From Blastococcus sp. CT_GayMR16 (GTDB lineage: Bacteria > Actinomycetota > Actinomycetes > Mycobacteriales > Geodermatophilaceae): a DNA stretch of 64,000 nucleotides. The stretch covers positions 62,001 to 126,000 of the forward strand of contig NZ_SPQK01000013.1 of NCBI RefSeq assembly GCF_004570875.1. Direction: 5' to 3'. A program made the translations under genes and the position numbers. Shown here piece after piece: positions 36,586 through 43,060 of this stretch; position 1 is the first letter of the stretch; every line of letters starts with the position of its first letter. Under the pieces are notes generated by a model. That model ran no database searches. It saw only the letters and a program-made list of their open reading frames with translations, and was not told where the DNA came from.

Positions 36586-36972
36586 TCAGGTCGACGCGGC
36601 GGTCTCCCAGAGGCCGACGACGTTGCCCTCGGGGTCCTTCACGTAGGCGGTGAACCCCATCGCGCCGACCGGCTGCTTCGGGACGAGCACGGACCCGCCC
36701 GCCTCCTCGACCTTGATCAGCTTCGCGTCGATGCTGTCGACGTCGATGACCACGACCGGTCCGGGTGCCGCGCTCTCCTCCCGTGCCAGCATGCCGCCGT
36801 TGATGAACCCGGCCTCGCTCGGGCCGGTGTCGCTGCTCGGCCCGGACATGACCAGCGTGTACTCCATCCCCGGCATCTCCTGGAGCTGCCAGCCGAAGGT
36901 CTCTCCGTAGAAGCGACGGGCGCGGTCGCCGTCGTCGTAAGGGATCTCGAAGTGCACGACCCGACCGCTCAT
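36586..36972 (-). CDS. VOC-family protein, glyoxalase-like
   Basis: A 128-residue VOC protein with two modules: HFEIPYDDGDRARRFYGETFGW and VVVIDVDSIDAKLIKVEEAGG, closing VKDPEGNVVGLWE. This is the CFP-30B-like subgroup common in actinobacteria. Function unknown. Confidence 0.88.
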   Translation of the reverse strand: MSGRVVHFEIPYDDGDRARRFYGETFGWQLQEMPGMEYTLVMSGPSSDTGPSEAGFINGGMLAREESAAPGPVVVIDVDSIDAKLIKVEEAGGSVLVPKQPVGAMGFTAYVKDPEGNVVGLWETAAST

Positions 36973-37082
36973 GGCGCCCGCCTCTCCGGCTCACCCGTGC
37001 TGACGCCGGGAGGCTAGGCCCCGGCGCGAGGGCGCGGCCAGGGTCTTCGTCACGGCGCGGGCGGTGGACTTTCGGCGCGACA

Positions 37083-37110
37083 GGTCCGCGGCTAGGCGAG
37101 GCCGCGGACC
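37083..37110. terminator. Hairpin over the folP2 stop codon
   Basis: GGTCCGCGGC (37083-37092) pairs perfectly with GCCGCGGACC (37101-37110) around an 8-base loop that contains the TAG stop. Confidence 0.7.
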
Positions 37111-37952
37111 GTGCGCACCGGCGGGCGGTCGCCGCGGATCGACGCCACCATGTCCAGCGTCTGCCGGGTCGCCGCGACGTCGTGGGCGCGGAACACGCGG
37201 GCGCCGAGCCACGCGCTGACCGCGGTCGCGGCGAGCGTGCCGGTCAGGCGTTCCTCCAGCGGGACGTCGAGGGTCTCGCCGACGAAGTCCTTGTTCGACA
37301 GCGCCACGAGCACCGGCCACCCGGTCTCGACCAGCTCGGTGAGCCGCCGGGTGGCCTCCAGCGAGTGCCGGGTGTTCTTGCCGAAGTCGTGCCCGGGGTC
37401 GATCAGCACCCGGTCGCGGTCGACGCCCGCAGCCACGGCGGTGTCGGCGAGGGCCGTCGTCCGGGCGACGATGTCGGCGACGACGTCGTCGTAGGTGACC
37501 CGGTGCGGGCGGGTGCGGGGCGGGAGCCCGCCGGCGTGCGTGCAGACGATCCCGGCCCCCGCCTCGGCCGCGACCGACGCGAGCTCCGGGTCCACCCCGC
37601 CCCAGGCGTCGTTGACGACGTCGGCACCGGCGGCCAGCGCCTCGCGGGCCACCGACGCCCGCCAGGTGTCGATCGAGATGGGCAGGGTGGGATGCGCCGC
37701 ACGGATCGCGGCGATCAGGTCGACGGTCCGGCGGATCTCCTCGGCGGCGTCGACGTCGTCCCCGGGGGCGGCCTTGACCCCGCCGACGTCGACCATGTCC
37801 GCACCGTCGGCGACCACCTGATCCACCCGCTCGACGGCGGCGGCCATGGCGTAGGTGGCGCCGCGGTCGTAGAACGAGTCGGGTGTCCGGTTCACGATCG
37901 CCATCAGGACGAACTCGCCGGGTTGCACGTCCCGTGCACCGATCCGGAGCAA
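37092..37952 (-). CDS. folP2: Dihydropteroate synthase paralogue, FolP2 type
   Basis: A 286-residue TIM barrel of the DHPS family. It opens FVLMAIVNRTPDSFYDRGATY, where true FolP has MGIxNVTPDSFSDGG; the Arg-Thr-Pro-Asp-Ser-Phe-Tyr-Asp form marks the mycobacterial FolP2 group (Rv1207), reported not to replace FolP1. The pterin-site residues SIDTWR and DPGHDFGKNT are present. In mycobacteria it neighbours gpgS, which is not here. The start is TTG 37952, supported by GGAGGGA 5 bases upstream. Confidence 0.87.
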   Translation of the reverse strand: MLRIGARDVQPGEFVLMAIVNRTPDSFYDRGATYAMAAAVERVDQVVADGADMVDVGGVKAAPGDDVDAAEEIRRTVDLIAAIRAAHPTLPISIDTWRASVAREALAAGADVVNDAWGGVDPELASVAAEAGAGIVCTHAGGLPPRTRPHRVTYDDVVADIVARTTALADTAVAAGVDRDRVLIDPGHDFGKNTRHSLEATRRLTELVETGWPVLVALSNKDFVGETLDVPLEERLTGTLAATAVSAWLGARVFRAHDVAATRQTLDMVASIRGDRPPVRTVRGLA

Positions 37953-38023
37953 CCCGTTCCCTCCTCGACGACGCAGGTGTGGTGGAGTCAGCCAACCAGA
38001 CCGAGTCGAAGGGGACAGGGCAG

Positions 38024-38485
38024 ATGGCGCAGACCACCGTCGCGGGCATCGAGGGCGTGCAGGGCCTGGTCGGGCAACACCTCGGCTACAGCGACTGGGT
38101 GCAGGTGACCCAGGAGCAGGTGAACCAGTTCGCCGACGCGACCGGCGACCACCAGTGGATCCACGTCGACCCCGAGCGCGCGAAAAAGGAGAGCCCGTTC
38201 GGCGGCCCCATCGCCCACGGCTACCTGACGCTGTCGCTGATCCCCTCGCTGCTGCCGCAGATCGTCGAGATCGAGGGCTTTCGCATGGGGGTCAACTACG
38301 GCACCGAGAAGGTGCGCTTCCCTTCACCCGTGCCGGTCGGGGGCCGGGTGCGGGCCGGGGCGACGCTGGAGGCCGCGACCCCGTTCGAGGGCGGGATCGC
38401 GATGAACATGGGCGTCACGATGGAGATCGAGGGCGGCACCAAGCCGGCGATGGTCGCCACCGTCGTCTACCGCCGCTACCTGTAA
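38024..38485 (+). CDS. MaoC-family (R)-specific enoyl-CoA hydratase
   Basis: A 153-residue single hotdog hydratase. The hydratase 2 motif is complete: FADATGDHQWIHVDPERAKK followed by SPFGGPIAHGYLTLSL, with the catalytic Asp-His pair. It resembles mycobacterial Rv0130 (HtdZ). It hydrates trans-2-enoyl-CoA to the R-3-hydroxyacyl-CoA. It is divergent from folP2 with 71 bp between. The stop is followed directly by repeat family 2, copy 2. Confidence 0.92.
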   Translation: MAQTTVAGIEGVQGLVGQHLGYSDWVQVTQEQVNQFADATGDHQWIHVDPERAKKESPFGGPIAHGYLTLSLIPSLLPQIVEIEGFRMGVNYGTEKVRFPSPVPVGGRVRAGATLEAATPFEGGIAMNMGVTMEIEGGTKPAMVATVVYRRYL

Positions 38486-38493
38486 CCCGCGTC

Positions 38494-38550
38494 GGCCCCC
38501 TGCAGGGACCCGCCGCGAGCGTGCGAGCGGTGGGGGGCAGGGGGTCCTTA
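38494..38550. repeat. Intergenic palindromic repeat, family 2, copy 2
   Basis: GGCCCCCTGCAGGGACCCG, then CCGCGAGCGTGCGAGCGG, then TGGGGGGCAGGGGGTCCTTA. The ends are complementary (GGCCCCCTGC with GCAGGGGGTCC). It lies between convergent stops; the TTA at its right end is the TAA stop of the serine hydrolase at 38548. Confidence 0.85.
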
Positions 38551-39804
38551 CTCGACGAGGGCCTGGTTGACCAGGGCGCGCAGGTAGTTGCGGATCGGCA
38601 GCGTGCTCGACGGCAGCAGCTGCGTGTAGAAGGTGACGGTCACGTCCTCGACGGGGTCGACGTAGAACGCCGTGGACGCCGCCCCGCCCCAGCTGTAGTC
38701 GCCCGTGCTGGCGACGACGCCGTAGCGCGCGGGGTCGATGATCATCGAGAACCCGAGCCCGAAACCCACGCCGCGCAGCGGCGTCTCGGCGAACAACGGC
38801 CGGCCGAAGCTCTCCAGGTCCTGGTTCCCCGGCAGGTGGTTGCGGACCATGTGCGCGATCGTCCGCGGCCCGAGCAGCCGGCCGCCGTCGTAGGCGCCTC
38901 CACGGCGCAGCAGCTCGACGAAGCGCAGGTAGTCACCGGCGGTCGACACCAGGCCGCCGCCGCCGGACAGGAACGCGGGCTTGGCGTGCGCGGCGGAGTC
39001 GAACGCCTCGCTGAACATCATCCCGGTCGCGGGACCCCCCGGCTGCCCCGGCGCGGCCAGGTAGAGCCGGGCCAGCGAATCGACGTCGTCGGACTCGCGG
39101 AGGCCGAACGAGGTGTCCCGCATGCCCAGGGGGGCGAAGATCCGCTGCTCGAAGAACTCGTCCAGCGACTGCCCGGACAGCACCTCGACGAGCCGGCCGA
39201 GGACGTCGGTGGAGACGCCGTAGTTCCACGAGCTGCCGGGCTGGAAGACCAGCGGCACCGAGGCCCACTGGCGGACCACCTCGGCGGAGTCCGCGCCGGG
39301 CGGGGTGCCCCACTCGTGGCCCATCGCCCGGTACATCGCGTCGCACGGGTGGGCGTGGTGGAACCCGTAGGTGAGCCCGGACATGTGGGTGAGCAGGTGC
39401 CACACCCGGATCGGCTCGACCTGCGGGGCAGTGACCGGCTTCATCGCCGACCCGGCCACGTAGACGCGGGTCTCGGCGAACTCGGGCAGCCACTTCGAGA
39501 TCGGGTCGTTCAGCTCGAACGCCCCCTCCTCGTACAGCATCATCGCCGCGACCGAGGTGACCGGCTTGGTCATCGAGTAGATCCGCCAGCGGGTGTCGTC
39601 CTCCACCGGCAGGCCGGCCTCGACGTTGCGGGAGCCGGACTTCCCGACGTGCACCAGCCGGCCGTGCCGGGCGACCGTGACGAGGAAGCCGGGCAGCTGC
39701 CCGTCGTCCACCCACCGGGCCAGGCGGCGGTCGAGCCGCTCCAGACGGGCGGCGTCGACGCCGACCTCCGCGGGGTCGGTGCTGATCGTCAGGTCACTGC
39801 CCAC
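38548..39804 (-). CDS. Serine hydrolase, beta-lactamase/EstB type
   Basis: A 418-residue class C-type serine hydrolase. The SxxK nucleophile motif is YSMTKPVTS, the second motif WNYGVSTDVLG supplies the Tyr, and GLGFSMI/YSWGGAAST gives the third. This layout fits EstB-like esterases rather than secreted beta-lactamases; no signal peptide is visible. GTG 39804 has AAGGGAG upstream. Confidence 0.9.
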   Translation of the reverse strand: MGSDLTISTDPAEVGVDAARLERLDRRLARWVDDGQLPGFLVTVARHGRLVHVGKSGSRNVEAGLPVEDDTRWRIYSMTKPVTSVAAMMLYEEGAFELNDPISKWLPEFAETRVYVAGSAMKPVTAPQVEPIRVWHLLTHMSGLTYGFHHAHPCDAMYRAMGHEWGTPPGADSAEVVRQWASVPLVFQPGSSWNYGVSTDVLGRLVEVLSGQSLDEFFEQRIFAPLGMRDTSFGLRESDDVDSLARLYLAAPGQPGGPATGMMFSEAFDSAAHAKPAFLSGGGGLVSTAGDYLRFVELLRRGGAYDGGRLLGPRTIAHMVRNHLPGNQDLESFGRPLFAETPLRGVGFGLGFSMIIDPARYGVVASTGDYSWGGAASTAFYVDPVEDVTVTFYTQLLPSSTLPIRNYLRALVNQALVE

Positions 39805-39934
39805 GGGGGCTCCCTTGTCCGTCGCTCGAGGTGCCGAAACGCCGTCCGCCGCCGGACGGCCCCTGCACCCGCATCCTGACCCACGACGCTGTGGGCCGGA
39901 CCGCACGGGTCAGGCAGCCGCCCGACGGCGGAAC

Positions 39935-39993
39935 GGCCCCCTTGCAGGGTCCCGCCGCGAGCGTGCGAGCGGTGGGGGGCAAGGGGGTCCTTA
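39935..39993. repeat. Intergenic palindromic repeat, family 2, copy 3
   Basis: GGCCCCCTTGCAGGGTCCCG, then CCGCGAGCGTGCGAGCGG, then GGGGGGCAAGGGGGTCCTTA, nearly identical to copy 2, with compensating changes in both arms (CTTGC opposite GCAAG). That covariation supports the folded form being functional or at least maintained. Abuts the HU stop codon. Confidence 0.87.
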
Positions 39994-39994
39994 C

Positions 39995-40279
39995 TCAGAC
40001 GGGGACGGAGCTCGCAGCCTTCTTGAGGTTCGAGCCGGCGGTCACCTTGACGGTGTTGGCGGCGGGGATGTCGATCGACTCACCGGTCTGCGGGTTGCGG
40101 CCGGTGCGCGCGGAACGCTGGGTGCGCTCCACCGTCAGCAGGCCGGAGACGGCGACCTTCTCGCCGCGGGTGATCGCGTCGACGAGCTCCTCCTGGAGGC
40201 CGGCGAGCACCGAGTCGACGGTGGAGGCCGCGACGTCGGCGCGCTTGGCGATGGCGGAGACCAGTTCGGCCTTGTTCAT
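39995..40279 (-). CDS. HU-family DNA-binding protein
   Basis: A 94-residue nucleoid protein: MNKAELVSAIAKRADVAAST opening, beta-arm region GRNPQTGESIDIPAANTVKVTAGSNLKKA. No Lys/Ala-rich tail of the long mycobacterial HupB, so the short form. ATG 40279 has GAGAGGAA upstream. The region 40280-40553 before it holds a CCGTCCC/GGGACGG hairpin (40517-40536) and otherwise no recognisable element. Confidence 0.96.
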   Translation of the reverse strand: MNKAELVSAIAKRADVAASTVDSVLAGLQEELVDAITRGEKVAVSGLLTVERTQRSARTGRNPQTGESIDIPAANTVKVTAGSNLKKAASSVPV

Positions 40280-40553
40280 GAGGTTCCTCTCGTGTGTGGT
40301 GGCTGGTGCCAGGGAGCGGCACGGCGGCCGGCTCCATCCCCGGACGCGGCAGGAGCCGGTGGGGACCTCCCGGCATCCACGCACAGGGCGCGGACGGCGC
40401 GGGCACATCCGGCCGATTTTCGGCGGCCGGACTCCGGGCACCGTGCCATGCCCGCCTGGGATCTGGCCAGCGGGGGGTATCCGGAGGGCCCAAAGACGAC
40501 ACGTCGGCCCCACCCGTCCCACTGCAGGGACGGCGGCGAGCGCGGTCCGCGCC

Positions 40554-40559
40554 TAGCGT
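40554..40559 (+). promoter_or_regulatory. Leaderless -10 of the aldo/keto reductase (TAGCGT)
   Basis: TAGCGT, 6 bases, ATG 40566. Confidence 0.72.
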
Positions 40560-40565
40560 GAGGGC

Positions 40566-41492
40566 ATGCCGCAGCTCACTGGTACGGACCTGCACGTCAG
40601 CGATCTGTGCTTCGGCGGGAACGTCTTCGGCTGGACGGCGGACGAGCCGACGTCCTTCGCGCTCCTGGACCGGTTCCTCGACGCGACGCCGAGCACGGTG
40701 GGCGCCTTCGTCGACACCGCCGAGAGCTACGGCGACGGGGCCTCCGAGAAGATCCTGGGCTCCTGGATGGCCGAGCGCGGGATGCGTGACCGCGTCGTCG
40801 TCGCCACCAAGGCGTCCCCGGCCAAGAAGGAACACCCGCTGTCGGCGGCCGAGATCCGGACCGCGGCCGAGGGCTCGCTGCGGAACCTGCGGGTCGACAC
40901 GATCGACCTCTACTACGCGCACTACGACGACGAGACGACGCCGCTGGAGGAGACCCTCACGGCGTTCGACGAGCTCGTGCGGGCGGGCAAGGTGCGCCAC
41001 ATCGCGGCCTCGAACTACTCCGCGGAACGCCTGGTGGAGGCCGTGGAGACCTCCGACCGGTTGGGGATCGCCCGGTACGTCGCACTGCAGCCGCACTACA
41101 ACCTGATGGAGCGCTCGCGGTACGAGGGGGAACTGCGCGACGTCGTGGCCGCTCGTGGCCTGGGCACGCTGCCCTACTTCGGGCTGGCACTCGGCTTCCT
41201 CACGGGGAAGTACCGGGCCGGGGAGCGGATCGACTCCCCGCGTGCGGCTCGCGCGTCGCGGTACGTGGGGGAGAAGGGGGATCGGGTGCTCGCCGCGCTG
41301 GCCGAGGTGGGCTCGGCGCACGGGGTCACCGGGGCCGCGGTGGCGCTGCGCTGGCTGGCGGATCAGCCGACCGTGGTCGCGCCGATCGCCAGCGGGCGGT
41401 CGGTCGACCAGCTTGCCGATCTGCTGCCGATGCAGGACCTGGTCCTGACCGACGAGGAGACGAAGCTGCTGACCGACGCCAGCGACGACTAG
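40566..41492 (+). CDS. Aldo/keto reductase
   Basis: A 308-residue AKR TIM barrel. Catalytic tetrad region: FVDTAESYGDG (Asp, Tyr), VVVATKASPAK (Lys) and DLYYAHYDD (His). The NADPH pocket is APIASGRSVDQL. Monomeric, broad carbonyl specificity; physiological substrate unknown. The start is fixed by the leaderless -10. Confidence 0.94.
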   Translation: MPQLTGTDLHVSDLCFGGNVFGWTADEPTSFALLDRFLDATPSTVGAFVDTAESYGDGASEKILGSWMAERGMRDRVVVATKASPAKKEHPLSAAEIRTAAEGSLRNLRVDTIDLYYAHYDDETTPLEETLTAFDELVRAGKVRHIAASNYSAERLVEAVETSDRLGIARYVALQPHYNLMERSRYEGELRDVVAARGLGTLPYFGLALGFLTGKYRAGERIDSPRAARASRYVGEKGDRVLAALAEVGSAHGVTGAAVALRWLADQPTVVAPIASGRSVDQLADLLPMQDLVLTDEETKLLTDASDD

Positions 41493-41531
41493 TGCACCAA
41501 CCGCCGCCGGAGGGGCGACGGCTGGTGCACT
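41491..41531. terminator. Hairpin between convergent aldo/keto reductase and DUF1059 gene
   Basis: AGTGCACCA (41491-41499) and TGGTGCACT (41523-41531) pair perfectly, with imperfect G/C pairing continuing inward. It starts inside the TAG stop of the reductase gene. Confidence 0.72.
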
Positions 41532-41546
41532 GGACGCCGAGTCGCG

Positions 41547-41720
41547 TCAGATGGACTGGATGCGGTCGCGGACGGCCTGGACCAGCTCCGGGGTGATGTC
41601 GGTGACGCCGTGGTCGGCGGCCGCGTGGCCGGCGACCTGGGCGAAGATCCCGCCCTCGTCGGCAGCCGAGAAGCGGGCGCCGCAGCCGGGGATCACGTCT
41701 CCGCAGGCGAAGGTCTTCAT
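41547..41720 (-). CDS. DUF1059 protein
   Basis: A 57-residue protein starting MKTFACGDVIPGCGARFSA, with HAAADHGVTDITPELVQAV near the end, the DUF1059 pattern. The Cys pair (C6, C13) and two His could hold a metal. Function unknown. ATG 41720 has AAGGAG 7 bases upstream. Upstream of the ribosome site lie three exact and one partial 14-bp tandem repeats (41734-41788). Confidence 0.88.
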   Translation of the reverse strand: MKTFACGDVIPGCGARFSAADEGGIFAQVAGHAAADHGVTDITPELVQAVRDRIQSI

Positions 41721-41733
41721 GGGTGGACTCCTT

Positions 41734-41788
41734 GTCGTCGGGCGGGGTCGTCGGGTGGCGGTCGTCGGGTGGCGGTCGTCGGGTGGCG
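41734..41788. repeat. 14-bp tandem repeats upstream of the DUF1059 gene
   Basis: Three exact head-to-tail copies of GTCGTCGGGTGGCG (41747-41760, 41761-41774, 41775-41788), preceded by an imperfect fourth (41734-41746, GTCGTCGGGCGGG). They lie between the DUF1059 ribosome site and the end of the EAL gene, i.e. in the DUF1059 promoter or leader. Confidence 0.9.
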
Positions 41789-41825
41789 CGGAGCAACCGG
41801 CCGCCGGTGCGGCCGGGGTCTGGGG

Positions 41826-42974
41826 CTAGCGAACCTTCGGCGCTGCGGCCGCGAGGTCCTCGACGCGCAGGAGACCGACCACGTCACCGTTCTGGTCGGT
41901 GCAGACGACGGGGTCGAAGCGCTGCGCCGGTGCGCGGGTGAGGGCGCGCTGGAGCGTCTCGGAGATGCCGGTCGTGGGGTGCACCCGCAGCGAGACCGGC
42001 GCGGTGTAGACCTCCGCCGTCCGGGGATCGGCGAGCAGTAGCGCCGCCGGCTCTCCCTGAGGGCCGAGGAGGACCGCGGGCGGGATGCCGGCATCCTCGC
42101 CGAGGGGGGACTGGCGTACCGGACGCAGCAGGCTGGCCACGGTGTCGGTCAGCTGGGCGCGGGCCACCTGGGCGCGGACGAGACGGACGGTCTCGGGAGC
42201 CAGCGGTGCGAAGTCGGGGGTCGGGCGGCCGAGCAGCCAGCCCTGCGCCAGCGGGACGCCGAGCTTGGCGAACGCGGCCAGCTCGGCCTGGGTCTCGATC
42301 CCCTCCGCGAGCAGCCACGCGTCGATGCGGCCGGCGAACTCGCCCAGCATCTCGGCCAGGGCCACCCGCACGGGGTCGGTGTCGGCGTCGCTGACCAGCG
42401 CGCGATCGAGCTTGACCACCTGCGGGCGCAGCGCGGCGAGCTGCTGCAGGCCGGAGTAGCCGCTGCCGGCGTCGTCCAGGGCGATCAGCGCCCCGCGGGC
42501 CCGCAGCTCGTCGCACTGCCGGCGGAGCGTGGCGAGATCGTGGACGGGAGTGTGTTCGGTCAGCTCGACGACGACGCGCTGCAGGCCGGGGCGGGTCGCC
42601 AGGGCCTCCTGGACACGGGCCGAGCCCAGGATGTGCGGGCTGACGTTGACCGTGAGGAACGTGTTCGGGGGCAGCGAGGGCACGGCGGCGAGCGCCTTGT
42701 GGATGGCGAGGGCCTCGAGTTCGGCGGCCCGACCCGCCTCGGCAGCGGCGGCGAACCAGACATCGGGACCGGCCGAACCCGGGAACCGGGCCAGCGCTTC
42801 GTACCCGGCCACCGTGGCGGCGGCCAGGTCGACGATCGGCTGGAAGACCAGCGTCAGGTCGTCGGGGTCGGCGAGCAGCGGACGGCAGTCCGGCAAGCTC
42901 GCCGTGCGCGTGCCGAGCATGGTGATCCATCGGTCCGCGAGGCCCGGTCCTTGAACCGGCCAGTCCTGCCTCAC
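41826..42974 (-). CDS. EAL-domain c-di-GMP phosphodiesterase with C-terminal CBS pair
   Basis: A 382-residue soluble protein. EAL domain residues 35-260: Glu in YEALAR (58-63), NVSP (110-113), ELTE (137-140), DDAGSG (167-172), KLD (188-190), EGIET (224-228) and QGWLLGRP (244-251). All metal and catalytic residues are kept, so it should hydrolyse c-di-GMP. Residues 285-382 form a CBS-like pair that could sense a nucleotide. GTG 42974 is the longest start; ATG 42920 is an alternative with a weak ribosome site. Divergent from the PP2C phosphatase gene. Confidence 0.92.
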   Translation of the reverse strand: MRQDWPVQGPGLADRWITMLGTRTASLPDCRPLLADPDDLTLVFQPIVDLAAATVAGYEALARFPGSAGPDVWFAAAAEAGRAAELEALAIHKALAAVPSLPPNTFLTVNVSPHILGSARVQEALATRPGLQRVVVELTEHTPVHDLATLRRQCDELRARGALIALDDAGSGYSGLQQLAALRPQVVKLDRALVSDADTDPVRVALAEMLGEFAGRIDAWLLAEGIETQAELAAFAKLGVPLAQGWLLGRPTPDFAPLAPETVRLVRAQVARAQLTDTVASLLRPVRQSPLGEDAGIPPAVLLGPQGEPAALLLADPRTAEVYTAPVSLRVHPTTGISETLQRALTRAPAQRFDPVVCTDQNGDVVGLLRVEDLAAAAPKVR

Positions 42975-43001
42975 CCGGTCGGGTGGGTCTCGACGGACGT
43001 G

Positions 43002-43016
43002 TCAGCATTGTGCTGA
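43002..43016. promoter_or_regulatory. Dyad TCAGCA-TTG-TGCTGA between EAL and PP2C genes
   Basis: A perfect 6-3-6 dyad in the divergent control region, 27 bp upstream of the EAL start and 44 bp upstream of the phosphatase start. Likely a regulator site; its protein is unknown. Confidence 0.5.
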
Positions 43017-43060
43017 GGCGCGGCCTGCCGGTCGTGCCGTGGGGCGAGGAAGGGGGACGT

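Noticed and set aside
38548-39804. Serine hydrolase as a resistance beta-lactamase
   Set aside because: No signal peptide, EstB-like motif spacing, and no regulator; esterase-type assignment is safer.
40512-40545. CTGCAGGGACGGCGGCGAGCG as a fifth copy of repeat family 2
   Set aside because: Only about 20 bases resemble it, the second arm is missing, and it has its own short CCGTCCC/GGGACGG hairpin; similarity may be chance.
41734-41788. Tandem repeats as a CRISPR array
   Set aside because: Units are 14 bp, head to tail without spacers, and no cas genes are present.
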